Of a DNA stretch of 64,000 bases, positions 27,221 to 36,596 are shown one piece after another. The stretch is from Marinifilum sp965230805 (GTDB lineage Bacteria > Bacteroidota > Bacteroidia > Bacteroidales > Marinifilaceae), in assembly GCF_965230805.1 (NCBI RefSeq), contig NZ_OZ246019.1, positions 1,922,001-1,986,000 on the forward strand. Direction: 5' to 3'. Position numbers and translations under genes: made by a program. Each line of letters starts with the position of its first letter. Within the stretch, counting starts at the first letter, position 1. A model generated the notes under the pieces. It ran no database searches and was not told the DNA's origin. It saw only the letters and a list, made by a program, of their open reading frames with translations.

Positions 27221-29011
27221 ATGTCTTTTAAAAATATTTGGTTCGAAAGGCCCAAATTAGTTGTAACCTTTGTTATTACATGGGCTGCGCTAATCATTTC
27301 TTTATTCTATTTAAAAAACCTTTCATCCGATAAATACAATCAATCCAGAATATCGGAATTACTAGAGCATATCAATAATGTAACGACAAAATCGGAAGAA
27401 ATTTCAGATTATTTTTTCAATTTTGAAGTAAACAATCCCACTCTTCTAAAATCACTGCAACAAGTATACGTTTCAAAACCTGATAATATCCAATTGATAA
27501 GGGATAGTATCATTAATATGTACGATCAAATCTATCAGAAGCTTGATAAACTTGGAATAAGAGAATTTCAGATTCATTTGAAAGATGGGGAACAGTTTAT
27601 TTACTTTAATAAGCTAAATGAATATGGTATTAATTTGTTCGATCACCAGTTTTCAGTTGAATTAGCTAACATCCAACAAATTAAAGTGAAAGGCTTCGAG
27701 AATAGTGAAGGCTTCTTTGGATATAGGATTGTATATCCACTAAAATTTGAAAATGAACATTTGGGCACCGTTGAAATCTCTCATCCAATAAACGAATTAT
27801 TAAATTCTCTTAATCAACTTTATCCCAATGAGTTCTTCTTCTTGCTCGAAGATTTTCATCAAATTAAGAATGTGCATAGTAAGCTAAATATTAATCAAAT
27901 ATCTGATATAAAATTCCGTAATATTAAGCATCAAATCCATCCTTTATTTTTTAAACGAAGTGAAACAACTGCTCAAATTCATTCGTTCAAGCTAGACAAA
28001 AAGTATTTCGATTTAATTGTTAATCCAATAAACAACTTTAAAAACCAAAATTTTACATCCATTTGTTCTATATCAGAAAATCAAAGTAAGGAAAATGAAA
28101 ATCTCGTATTCTTAATTATAATTGTTTTTATCAACCTAAACCTGTTAGGCTTAGCATGGTTAGTAATCAACAATCACAAGAAAAGTCAGTTAATTTCGCT
28201 TAGGTCGATAGAACTCGAACAACAGGCGGCACATGCTAAAAAAGCACGGAAAGAAGCCGAAGCAAGTGCACATGCCAAAACACTATTTTTGGCGAACATG
28301 TCGCATGAAATCAGAACACCAATGAATGGAATTTGTGGCATCACTGCGCTTCTTAATCAAACCGAGCTTACCGAAGAACAAAAAAGCTTTATTGATATTC
28401 TTCATCAATCTTCGGAACAACTTCTAGCACTTTTAAGTGATATTCTTGACTTTTCCAAAATGGAAACCCACAATCTTAAATTGGAAAAACTACCGATTAA
28501 TATTTATGAAATTGTAAGTGATGTTGAGAAAATCTACAAAAAACAAGCAGTTCAAAAAGGATTGAATTTTCAGGTTAGCATAGACGAGAATATTCCCTAT
28601 TTTCTTGGCGATCAGGTTCGTCTGAAACAAGTATTATCTAATTTTATCAATAATGCTTTAAAGTTTACTAGCAAAGGTAAAATAGTACTTCAAGCAGAAA
28701 TTTTGAATGAAAATGAATCAAAGGTTGAGATTATATTTAAAGTAATTGACTCAGGAATAGGTATAAAAAAGGAAGATCTTCCTAAATTATTCAAGTCGTT
28801 TAGCCAAGTTGACCCTTCCACAACCAGAAAATATGGGGGTACAGGTTTAGGCTTAGCAATTTGCAAGCAAATTGTACAATTAATGAACGGAGAGATAAAT
28901 GTTACAAGCTCTCCTCAAATTGGATCAATTTTTCAGTTCAAAGTGAATTTTGACAAAGTGACCGCAATTGAACACAAAGAAAAGATAAATGCGTATCAAC
29001 AAAAATCTTAA
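27221..29011 (+). CDS. Membrane sensor histidine kinase
   Basis: A 596-residue kinase. One membrane helix lies near residues 11-31 and another near 293-315 (LVFLIIIVFINLNLLGLAWL). They enclose an extracytoplasmic sensor of about 260 residues that resembles double-Cache-type sensors (inference). A short coiled coil leads to HisKA with the phosphorylated His362 in FLANMSHEIRTPMNG. HATPase_c follows with the N box NFINNALKFTSKG, DSGIGIKKEDL and GGTGLGLAICKQIV. No receiver is fused. A lone receiver gene lies 211 bp downstream on the same strand and is the likely partner. Confidence 0.93.
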   Translation: MSFKNIWFERPKLVVTFVITWAALIISLFYLKNLSSDKYNQSRISELLEHINNVTTKSEEISDYFFNFEVNNPTLLKSLQQVYVSKPDNIQLIRDSIINMYDQIYQKLDKLGIREFQIHLKDGEQFIYFNKLNEYGINLFDHQFSVELANIQQIKVKGFENSEGFFGYRIVYPLKFENEHLGTVEISHPINELLNSLNQLYPNEFFFLLEDFHQIKNVHSKLNINQISDIKFRNIKHQIHPLFFKRSETTAQIHSFKLDKKYFDLIVNPINNFKNQNFTSICSISENQSKENENLVFLIIIVFINLNLLGLAWLVINNHKKSQLISLRSIELEQQAAHAKKARKEAEASAHAKTLFLANMSHEIRTPMNGICGITALLNQTELTEEQKSFIDILHQSSEQLLALLSDILDFSKMETHNLKLEKLPINIYEIVSDVEKIYKKQAVQKGLNFQVSIDENIPYFLGDQVRLKQVLSNFINNALKFTSKGKIVLQAEILNENESKVEIIFKVIDSGIGIKKEDLPKLFKSFSQVDPSTTRKYGGTGLGLAICKQIVQLMNGEINVTSSPQIGSIFQFKVNFDKVTAIEHKEKINAYQQKS

Positions 29012-29222
29012 TTGGATTCTGTTTAATTTTAACGTACTGTTATGTTGGTTATGGATTTGTTTAATATTTTGCATACTTCATCTCAAAAACCTGTAAGACA
29101 CTGAGTTTTACGGCATACTGTTATAAAATCCGAATATCAGCTCTTAAAATGATTTTTTTTTAACTAGCCTTGATTTTGTATATTTAGAAAATCTATAACG
29201 CTATTTAAAAGTATTCTTAGTT

Positions 29223-29624
29223 ATGAATCAAATTAACTACACCCAAAAATACAACTGGAAAGATAAGCGAATTCTTATCGTAGAAGATGAGGAAATTAAT
29301 AATATGTTTTTCGATGCTGCTTTAAGTAGAACTGAATCTGAATTATTATGGGCAAAAAACGGAAAGGAAGCCGTGGATATTGTGGATGTTACTGAAGATG
29401 TAGATGTTATTCTTATGGATATTCGTTTGCCTATAATGGATGGATGCGAAGCTACCAGAAGAATTAAAAAACGTCATAGCAAAATTCCAATAATTGCGCA
29501 AACTGCCTACGCATTAGAAGGAGATAGAGAACGCATTTTAGACGCTGGCTGTGATGATTATCTTGCTAAGCCTATACGATTTGAAGAATTGCTTTCTACA
29601 ATCGATAAATATATGGCTGACTAA
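29223..29624 (+). CDS. Single-domain response regulator (receiver only)
   Basis: A 133-residue CheY-like receiver with no output domain. The acidic pair is in ILIVEDEEINN, the phosphorylated Asp is residue 66 in VILMDIRLPIMDG, the switch Thr is in IAQTAYA and the Lys is in YLAKPIRFEE. The sequence is close to the C-terminal receivers of hybrid kinases. It therefore probably receives phosphate from the kinase upstream and passes it on or acts by protein contact. Its stop overlaps the 3' end of the convergent yraN gene by 4 bp. Confidence 0.92.
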   Translation: MNQINYTQKYNWKDKRILIVEDEEINNMFFDAALSRTESELLWAKNGKEAVDIVDVTEDVDVILMDIRLPIMDGCEATRRIKKRHSKIPIIAQTAYALEGDRERILDAGCDDYLAKPIRFEELLSTIDKYMAD

Positions 29625-29986
29625 TCAACTGGTGCTATAAATGCATCCTCAATATGTTCAATTTTAAAATTATCATTATCCTTAATTACACTAACAACAT
29701 CAAACCTTACTTCTTGTTTAATTTCTTTTAAATCTACGTACGCCTGTGTAGCTTTTGTAAGATACTTTATTTTCGATAGTGTAATAGCATCCGAAGGATG
29801 TTCAAAATAATCCGTAGAACGCGATTTAACTTCAACCACAACAAGATAATCATCTTTTAAAGCTATAATATCAAGCTCCTTTTTCTGGTAAATCCAATTT
29901 CGATCAAGAATTGCGAATCCTATATTTTGTAGATAATTGGTTGCCAAATCTTCTCCTAATCTTCCTAAGTCGTTGTGCTTTGCCAT
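29621..29986 (-). CDS. YraN/UPF0102-family endonuclease-like protein
   Basis: A 121-residue member of the UPF0102 family, which has a Holliday-junction-resolvase or restriction-endonuclease-like fold. The opening GRLGEDLATNYLQNIGFAIL and the core ELDIIALKDDYLVVVEVKSR hold the conserved Glu, Asp and Glu-x-Lys residues. The family's cellular role is not settled. The start codon shares one base with the stop codon of the LD-carboxypeptidase gene, so the two are translated from one message. Confidence 0.9.
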   Translation of the reverse strand: MAKHNDLGRLGEDLATNYLQNIGFAILDRNWIYQKKELDIIALKDDYLVVVEVKSRSTDYFEHPSDAITLSKIKYLTKATQAYVDLKEIKQEVRFDVVSVIKDNDNFKIEHIEDAFIAPVD

Positions 29987-30903
29987 TAATATCCTTTATT
30001 TTTATACCAAGTAAAACCTACCTTTTCTTCATCAACATTAATTTTCACGTATCTTCCTAGTGGAATCGTCCAATTGTCATTAAGATGTCCGGCAGGAAAT
30101 CCAAATACAACAGGGTAAGAATAATTGGATACAGATTCTTTTATGATTTCATAAGCACTTTTGCCGAATTTAGGATTACCTGCTTTCATGCCACTAAAAC
30201 CTCCAACAACTAAGGCTTGCAATTCTGATAGTTTACCCCCTAACCTTAAATTATGCATCATCCTATCTATATGGTACAGTTCCTCACCAACATCTTCAAT
30301 AAAAAGTATTTTCCCATGCATCTCAAAATCCATAATCGTACCTCTTAAGCTATATAGAATCGACAAGTTTCCTCCAATTATTTCACCTTCAGCCACACCT
30401 AAACGATTAAAACTATGAGGGGGAATATTGTAGTCTTCTATAGTACCAAACATCCCTAGAAATAAGGTTTCGGTTGATTTTCCAGTAGGATCATCCCTGA
30501 AGTTAATAGGCATAACAGAATGTAAACTTTCGACCTCTAAAATGTTATTTAAATAACTATGGAAAACCGTTATATCACTATATCCGATAATCCACTTCGG
30601 CTTGCGAAGGAAGAGGTCAAAATCAACGAGTTCAAGCAATCGTACACAGCCATACCCTCCTCTTGAACAAAGAATTGCTTTTATCTCTGAATCATCTAAC
30701 ATTTGTTGAAAGTCTTTTAAACGATTCAAATCTCTCCCGGCAAACTGATGATACTCGTCAAAAATATGATTGCCTAACACAACTTTTAAACCTAAATTCT
30801 CGAGTGCGTTTACTGCAGCATCAATTTTTCCCTGTTCGATCTTTCCGGCCGGCGAAACAATCCCAATTTTATCTCCTTTTTGTAAGGCAGCAGGTTGATA
30901 CAT
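29986..30903 (-). CDS. LD-carboxypeptidase (MEROPS S66 type)
   Basis: A 305-residue enzyme when started at the Met at 30903 (MYQPAALQKGDKIGIVSPAG), which fits the family better than the upstream in-frame Met at 30954. It should cleave the L,D bond of tetrapeptides in peptidoglycan recycling. The nucleophile Ser lies in ILCSRGGYGCVRLL; the Glu and His of the triad are expected in LFIEDVGEELYHIDRMM and in the C-terminal FPAGHLNDNWTIPLG. There is no signal peptide, so it acts in the cytoplasm. It is followed directly by yraN. Confidence 0.88.
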   Translation of the reverse strand: MYQPAALQKGDKIGIVSPAGKIEQGKIDAAVNALENLGLKVVLGNHIFDEYHQFAGRDLNRLKDFQQMLDDSEIKAILCSRGGYGCVRLLELVDFDLFLRKPKWIIGYSDITVFHSYLNNILEVESLHSVMPINFRDDPTGKSTETLFLGMFGTIEDYNIPPHSFNRLGVAEGEIIGGNLSILYSLRGTIMDFEMHGKILFIEDVGEELYHIDRMMHNLRLGGKLSELQALVVGGFSGMKAGNPKFGKSAYEIIKESVSNYSYPVVFGFPAGHLNDNWTIPLGRYVKINVDEEKVGFTWYKNKGY

Positions 30904-31104
30904 ATTAATTTTAGCTTTATTGTAAAGTGTGTTCAAATTAAGAATAAAATACAAACGAAGGACAATATTTTTGATAATTCTATCTTATCTTTGCCAACGA
31001 TTTATCGAAACAAGTGTTTTTTCAAATCATAAGTAAGCAAATAATGTATTGAAGAATAGATTTTAAGATATCATATCTATTCCGATTGTAAAAATAGATC
31101 TCGT

Positions 31105-33135
31105 ATGAAGAAATTTAACAGAACTCTTGTAACTACAGCGCTTCCATATGCAAATGGCCCAGTTCATATTGGTCATCTTGCAGGTGTATATGTTCCTGCC
31201 GATATCTATGCAAGATATCTTCGATTGAAAGGCGAAGATGTTCTTTTAATTGGTGGTTCCGATGAGCATGGTGTACCTATTACCATTAAAGCCCAGAAAG
31301 AAGGAATTAGTCCACAAGATGTTGTGGATAAATATCACTACATGATTAAAGATTCGTTTGAGAAATTCGGTATTTCCTTTGATGTGTATTCAAGAACCAG
31401 TAATAAAATACATCATGAAACAGCTTCTGAATTCTTCAAGACTTTGCATGAAAAAGGAGTATTTGTAGAAAAGACAAGTGAACAGTATTACGATGCTAAA
31501 GCAAACCAATTTCTAGCAGATAGATATATTACAGGAACTTGTCCTCATTGTAAAAGTGAGGGAGCTTATGGCGATCAATGTGAAAGTTGCGGCACGTCCT
31601 TAAATGCTTCCGACCTTATTGATCCAAGATCTTCAATCACTGGAAACAAGCCTGAATTAAAAGAAACCAAGCATTGGTATTTACCATTAGATAAATATGA
31701 ACCACATTTAAAACAATGGATTCTTGAAGAACACAAGGAATGGAAACCCAATGTTTACGGCCAATGTAAATCCTGGCTAGACAATGGACTTCATCCGCGT
31801 GCGGTAACTCGAGACTTAAACTGGGGGGTTCCTGTTCCTTTAGAAGGAGGAGAAGGCAAGGTATTGTACGTGTGGTTTGATGCACCTATTGGATACATCT
31901 CTGCAACAAAAGAGCATACTACTAACTGGGAAAAATATTGGAAAGCTGAAGATTCAAAAATGGTACATTTTATTGGAAAAGATAATATTGTTTTCCATTG
32001 TATCATTTTCCCTTCTATGCTTAAGGCTGAAGGTTCTTATATTCTTCCTGAGAATGTACCATCAAACGAATTCTTGAACTTGGAGGGTGATAAAATTTCA
32101 ACCTCAAGAAACTGGGCTGTCTGGTTACATGAATATCTTGAAGAGTTTCCTGAAAAACAAGATGTATTGCGTTATGTACTAACTGCAAATGCACCAGAAA
32201 CAAAGGATAACGATTTTACATGGAAGGATTTTCAGGCAAGAAACAACAATGAGTTGGTTGCGATCTTAGGAAATTTCGTTAACCGTGCATTGGTGTTAAC
32301 GCACAAATATTTTAGTGGTATCGTTCCTCCAGCTGGCCAGCTAAATGATTTTGACAAGGAAACTTTAGCTCAAATTCCTGTTATTAAGTCCAATGTCCAA
32401 AAGAACCTTGATACCTACCATTTTCGTGAAGCATTGAAAGAAGCAATGAACCTTGCCCGCTTAGGAAATAAATACCTGGCTGATACTGAACCATGGAAGG
32501 TTATCAAAACCGACGAGGAAAGAGTGAAAACCATACTGAACATATGTCTTCAGATTTCCACCAACCTTTCAACATTGATGGAACCATTTTTGCCATTCTC
32601 TGCTAAAAAAGTGAGAGAGTTTTTAAATATCGAACCGTTAGCTTGGGAAAATGTTGGAGAAAATGTTATTAAAGTAGGTCACAACATTAACAAAGCTACC
32701 TTGTTATTCGAAAAGATCGAAGATGCAACAATTCAAGCTCAAGTTGATAAGTTATTGGATACCAAGGCAGCGAATGAAGCTGCAAACAAACCAGTTACTC
32801 CAGCTAAGGATAACATCAATTTTGATGATTTTATGAAAATGGATGTTCGTGTTGGTACAATTACAGATGCTGAAAAAGTTTCTAAAACTAAGAAGCTCTT
32901 AAAGTTAACAGTTGATACTGGAATAGATCAAAGAATAGTGGTTTCAGGAATCGCTGAATATTATAAACCAGCAGAAATTATAGGGAAACAAGTAAGTATT
33001 TTGGTGAATCTAGAGCCTAAAAAGTTAAAAGGAATCGAATCTCAAGGGATGATTCTTATGGCTGAAGATGCAGATGGTAAACTATCATTTGTTTCTCCTG
33101 ATCAGACAATTAAACCAGGTTCGGAAATTAAGTAA
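31105..33135 (+). CDS. metG: Methionyl-tRNA synthetase
   Basis: A 676-residue enzyme that charges tRNA-Met. The HIGH motif is at residues 21-24 (PVHIGHLAG) and KISTS stands for the KMSKS loop. A zinc knuckle CPHCKSEGAYGDQCESC is present in the connective domain. The anticodon-binding helices follow, and residues about 570-676 form the C-terminal EMAP/tRNA-binding domain (NFDDFMKMDVRVGTI) used for dimerisation and tRNA capture. Length is normal for the MetG1 form. A strong hairpin terminator follows, shared with the convergent gene. Confidence 0.96.
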   Translation: MKKFNRTLVTTALPYANGPVHIGHLAGVYVPADIYARYLRLKGEDVLLIGGSDEHGVPITIKAQKEGISPQDVVDKYHYMIKDSFEKFGISFDVYSRTSNKIHHETASEFFKTLHEKGVFVEKTSEQYYDAKANQFLADRYITGTCPHCKSEGAYGDQCESCGTSLNASDLIDPRSSITGNKPELKETKHWYLPLDKYEPHLKQWILEEHKEWKPNVYGQCKSWLDNGLHPRAVTRDLNWGVPVPLEGGEGKVLYVWFDAPIGYISATKEHTTNWEKYWKAEDSKMVHFIGKDNIVFHCIIFPSMLKAEGSYILPENVPSNEFLNLEGDKISTSRNWAVWLHEYLEEFPEKQDVLRYVLTANAPETKDNDFTWKDFQARNNNELVAILGNFVNRALVLTHKYFSGIVPPAGQLNDFDKETLAQIPVIKSNVQKNLDTYHFREALKEAMNLARLGNKYLADTEPWKVIKTDEERVKTILNICLQISTNLSTLMEPFLPFSAKKVREFLNIEPLAWENVGENVIKVGHNINKATLLFEKIEDATIQAQVDKLLDTKAANEAANKPVTPAKDNINFDDFMKMDVRVGTITDAEKVSKTKKLLKLTVDTGIDQRIVVSGIAEYYKPAEIIGKQVSILVNLEPKKLKGIESQGMILMAEDADGKLSFVSPDQTIKPGSEIK

Positions 33136-33140
33136 TTATA

Positions 33141-33182
33141 AAAAAGAAAAGCGCTTCTTTTTGGAAAGCGCTTTTCTTTTTT
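33141..33182. terminator. Bidirectional terminator between metG and the HU-SPOR gene
   Basis: GAAAAGCGCTT at 33146-33156 pairs with AAGCGCTTTTC at 33166-33176. T runs follow in both directions, so it can serve both convergent genes. Confidence 0.85.
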
Positions 33183-33197
33183 ATCTGCAGTATAATG

Positions 33198-34151
33198 TTA
33201 TTTCTTCAAAACCCAATAAGATGATTTTGGATTAGTCGCAATTGCCTTTTTCTTACAAGCATCAACCTCCTGTCTTGAATCAAATTGGTTTAAGGCAACA
33301 GAAAGCAAATTTTTATTTTTAATGATAACAGCAGGGTATGATTTTGACAATAGCTCTTCTTGAAGAATCTTCGCATTTTCCATGCTTGTAAAACTTCCTG
33401 CAATCAAATAAAACCTATTTCCTTTAGGTTCTTCAATCTTAACAGACTCCGATTTCTTATTAATATTAGGTTCAAACTTTACCAATTCCTCTAAAGGAGA
33501 AATTTGAGCTTTTAATTGAACGTTATTTTCCGTTAAGGATTTGTTCTCGCTGGTAAATGGCATCGAGGCCGAATCTAGAAGTGACGTTCTTTCCGAATTC
33601 ATTGGTAGTAAACCAACCGAAGCCAATAAAAAAGCTGCTGCCGACGAATACCAAATGCGTTTTCTTGTAAATAAACCTTTTAATTTTCTAGTATCTTCCG
33701 AAACAGATGAAATTCTCTCTTCAATTGGCTGACTCCAGATTGAAATATCAAATTGCCCAAGACCTAAACTATCAACCAAATAATTTTGATCTGTTTTAGG
33801 TTCAAATTGTAAATTGTGTTTCCTATCCTTGACAAATGTACCTATTCCTTTGATCACCACTTCTTCTCCACGCTGAATTTTAACACGCATATCCTCAACA
33901 AAAAACAGGACAGCTTTTTCAGCCTCGGTATAGGTTAAATTTTCAGAATCAGCCAAATGGTTAATCAACAATCCATCGTTCTGATTTAGATTACGGTTAA
34001 ATCCTAAATCTTTTGATGGAGGAAAAAAGACTTGGCTATTCTCATCGATTTTAGCAGGGCGATAGTTCGCAACAAATCCACCAAAGCCTGGTAGAATTAC
34101 ACAATCGTGCACAAACAATAGATCTTGTATGTATTTTGATATCTCAAGCAT
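33198..34151 (-). CDS. HU/CCDC81-like and SPOR domain membrane protein
   Basis: Start at 34151 (MLEISKYIQDLLFVHDCVILPG) is preferred over the in-frame Met at 34187, because the family begins with this segment. The first 130 residues are a tandem CCDC81-like HU fold (PGFGGFVANYRPAKI, VVIKGIGTFVKD). A membrane helix lies near residue 180 (WYSSAAAFLLASVGLLPM). The last 75 residues are a SPOR domain (FYLIAGSFTSMENAKILQEE), which binds denuded peptidoglycan at division sites. The order suggests a cytoplasmic HU part linked to a periplasmic peptidoglycan sensor. This fusion is common in Bacteroidetes and its role is poorly known. Confidence 0.88.
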   Translation of the reverse strand: MLEISKYIQDLLFVHDCVILPGFGGFVANYRPAKIDENSQVFFPPSKDLGFNRNLNQNDGLLINHLADSENLTYTEAEKAVLFFVEDMRVKIQRGEEVVIKGIGTFVKDRKHNLQFEPKTDQNYLVDSLGLGQFDISIWSQPIEERISSVSEDTRKLKGLFTRKRIWYSSAAAFLLASVGLLPMNSERTSLLDSASMPFTSENKSLTENNVQLKAQISPLEELVKFEPNINKKSESVKIEEPKGNRFYLIAGSFTSMENAKILQEELLSKSYPAVIIKNKNLLSVALNQFDSRQEVDACKKKAIATNPKSSYWVLKK

Positions 34152-34325
34152 AGTACACAAATATAAGTAAAAATAAATGTTGCTCAAATGGATTCTTTTC
34201 GTGCAAAAAGCAATTGACTCTAAATCAATACATTCCGCAATTAATTTTAAATTAATTAAATTACTGGATCGTTTTACTGAAAAAGGACTTAATTTTACTT
34301 ATAACATTAATAGACTATACTAATT

Positions 34326-35360
34326 ATGAAAAAACAAATTTTAGTTGCCGGCGGTGCCGGATATATTGGATCACACACTACTGTAGAATTACATAACAAC
34401 GGTTTTGAAGTTATTGTAGCCGATAATCTTTCTAACTCAAAAATCGAGGTTTTAGACGGTATCGAAGCCATTACTGGAGTCAGGCCAATTTTCGAGATGC
34501 TTGATCTTAGCAAGGCAGAAGAAACAGCAGAGTTTTTTAAGAAATATCCCAAATTATCAGCAATAGTTCATTTTGCTGCTAATAAGGCTGTTGGCGAATC
34601 GGTTGCAAAACCATTAATGTACTACCGTAACAACTTAAACTCTTTGATGAATATTCTGGAGGCTATGAAGAATCATCATATTCCAAATTTGGTATTCTCT
34701 TCATCCTGTACTGTTTACGGTCAGCCTGATATACTTCCTGTAACCGAATCAACTCCAAGAAAAGAGGCCGAATCTCCTTACGGTAATACAAAATCCATTA
34801 GCGAAGATATTATTCGTGATTGCCTTAAAGCTAATCCAGAATTGAAAGGTATTGCATTGAGATATTTCAATCCAATTGGAGCACATCCTAGTGCTAAAAT
34901 TGGTGAATTGCCATTGGGTGTTCCAAACAACCTTATTCCCTTCCTGACTCAAGCAGTAGCCGGAATTCGCCCTGAACTAAATGTGTTTGGAAACGATTAC
35001 AACACACCTGACGGATCTTGTATCAGAGACTATATTAATGTAGTTGATTTGGCAAAAGCTCATGTTGTAGCAATTGAAAGGTTATTACAAGATCAAAACA
35101 AATCTAACTATGAATATTTTAATATCGGCACTGGTAAAGGAGTCTCGGTACTTGAAATAATTAAAGGATTTGAAAGAGCAACAGGCAAAAAAGTTCCGCA
35201 TAAAATCGTTGACAGAAGACCTGGCGATGTTGAACAAATTTACGCTGATACTTCATTTGCTACCCAAAATTTAGCTTGGAGATCGGAAAGTACACTTGAT
35301 GATACTTTACTATCTGCATGGAATTGGCAAGTGAGCCTTTTGGAACATCTGACAGAATAA
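34326..35360 (+). CDS. galE: UDP-glucose 4-epimerase (first copy)
   Basis: A 344-residue short-chain dehydrogenase that interconverts UDP-glucose and UDP-galactose. The NAD loop is VAGGAGYIGSHT, the catalytic Ser region is VFSSSCTVYGQP and the Tyr-Lys pair is YGNTK. PDGSCIRDYINVVDLA and the C-terminal AWNWQ are typical of GalE. It is a close paralogue of the GalE at 59812. This copy lies beside rfbB rather than in the galactose operon, so it may serve surface polysaccharide synthesis (inference). A copy of the 77-bp palindromic element lies between this gene and rfbB. Confidence 0.94.
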   Translation: MKKQILVAGGAGYIGSHTTVELHNNGFEVIVADNLSNSKIEVLDGIEAITGVRPIFEMLDLSKAEETAEFFKKYPKLSAIVHFAANKAVGESVAKPLMYYRNNLNSLMNILEAMKNHHIPNLVFSSSCTVYGQPDILPVTESTPRKEAESPYGNTKSISEDIIRDCLKANPELKGIALRYFNPIGAHPSAKIGELPLGVPNNLIPFLTQAVAGIRPELNVFGNDYNTPDGSCIRDYINVVDLAKAHVVAIERLLQDQNKSNYEYFNIGTGKGVSVLEIIKGFERATGKKVPHKIVDRRPGDVEQIYADTSFATQNLAWRSESTLDDTLLSAWNWQVSLLEHLTE

Positions 35361-35383
35361 CCAAGATGCTTAAATAAATACAA

Positions 35384-35461
35384 ATGAAACGAGCATAATT
35401 AAAATAATTATCATACATAAATGACAAGGATTATTTTAATTTTGCGACTTCCATCTTTCAT
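35384..35461 (+). repeat. 77-bp palindromic element, copy A
   Basis: It starts ATGAAACGAGC and ends GCGACTTCCATCTT, with AATTAAAATAATTAT and ATTATTTTAATTTT forming an internal imperfect inverted repeat. It lies between galE and rfbB in the same orientation as both, about 20 bp before the rfbB start codon. TAATTTTG within it matches the Bacteroidetes -7 consensus. Confidence 0.75.
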
Positions 35462-35482
35462 ATGAATTAAGTTTATATCTAG

Positions 35483-36538
35483 ATGAAAAAGAAAATACTT
35501 ATCACAGGAGGTGCCGGCTTTATAGGCTCACATGCAGTTCGCTTATTTGTAAACAAATATCCGGAATATCAAATCGTAAACCTTGATGCACTCACTTATG
35601 CCGGCAATCTTGAAAACTTAAAGGATATTGATTCAAAACCAAATTATACTTTTGTCAAAGGTGACATTACCAATTTGGATTTTGTAAGCGAGCTGTTTAA
35701 AGATTTTCAATTTGACGGGGTACTGCATCTTGCAGCTGAATCGCATGTTGATCGCTCCATTTCAAATCCATTGGCATTTATTACAACCAACATTGTTGGG
35801 ACCGTTAACTTGCTAAATGCTGCTAAGGAAATTTGGAAGGACAAAATGGACAACAAGCGATTTTATCACATTTCTACCGATGAAGTGTATGGTTCGTTGG
35901 GGGAAACAGGGAAGTTTTTAGAAACCACAGCTTACGACCCAAGAAGTCCTTATTCTGCTTCAAAGGCAAGTTCTGATCATTTGGTTAGAGCTTATTTTCA
36001 TACCTATAAAATGCCTGTAGTTTTATCAAATTGTTCCAATAATTATGGAGCCAATCAATTTCCAGAAAAATTGATCCCATTGGTAATCAACAATATTAAA
36101 AACTCTAAACCGCTTCCTATTTATGGAAAAGGGGAGAATGTTAGAGATTGGTTATTTGTAGAAGATCATGCTTTGGCTATTGATAAGATTTACCACTTTG
36201 GCAAAATCGGCGAAACCTATAACATTGGCGGAAACAATGAGTGGGCTAATATCGATTTGGTTAGAAAACTATGCGATATCATGGACAAAAAGTTAAGCCA
36301 AGAAGTCGGAACTTCTCAAAACCTAATCACATTCGTGAAAGATCGTGCGGGACACGATATGAGATACGCCATTGATGCATCCAAAATTAAAAATGAATTG
36401 GGTTGGGAACCTATTATCCAGTTCGAAGAAGGATTTGAGCAAACCGTTGATTGGTATCTTGCCAACTCCGAATGGTTAAAGCATATCCTTTCGGGAGATT
36501 ACGAGAAATACTATGAACAGCAATACGAAAAGAGATAA
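35483..36538 (+). CDS. rfbB: dTDP-glucose 4,6-dehydratase
   Basis: A 351-residue dehydratase that makes dTDP-4-keto-6-deoxyglucose for dTDP-rhamnose and related sugars. The NAD loop is ITGGAGFIGSHAV. The active-site block is HISTDEVYGSLGE and the Tyr-Lys pair is YSASKASSDH. NNYGANQFPEKLIPL and the KDRAGHDMRYAID block are signatures of RmlB. No rmlA, rmlC or rmlD gene is adjacent, so the rest of the pathway is elsewhere. It is convergent with glmS. Confidence 0.95.
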   Translation: MKKKILITGGAGFIGSHAVRLFVNKYPEYQIVNLDALTYAGNLENLKDIDSKPNYTFVKGDITNLDFVSELFKDFQFDGVLHLAAESHVDRSISNPLAFITTNIVGTVNLLNAAKEIWKDKMDNKRFYHISTDEVYGSLGETGKFLETTAYDPRSPYSASKASSDHLVRAYFHTYKMPVVLSNCSNNYGANQFPEKLIPLVINNIKNSKPLPIYGKGENVRDWLFVEDHALAIDKIYHFGKIGETYNIGGNNEWANIDLVRKLCDIMDKKLSQEVGTSQNLITFVKDRAGHDMRYAIDASKIKNELGWEPIIQFEEGFEQTVDWYLANSEWLKHILSGDYEKYYEQQYEKR

Positions 36539-36545
36539 AAAACAC

Positions 36546-36572
36546 AGAGCGATGCCTAATTGACATCGCTCT
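36546..36572. terminator. Hairpin between convergent rfbB and glmS
   Basis: A 9-bp perfect stem, AGAGCGATG and CATCGCTCT, without a strong T run. It is a possible shared terminator. Confidence 0.45.
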
Positions 36573-36596
36573 ACCTTTATATCGGGTATTTTTTAT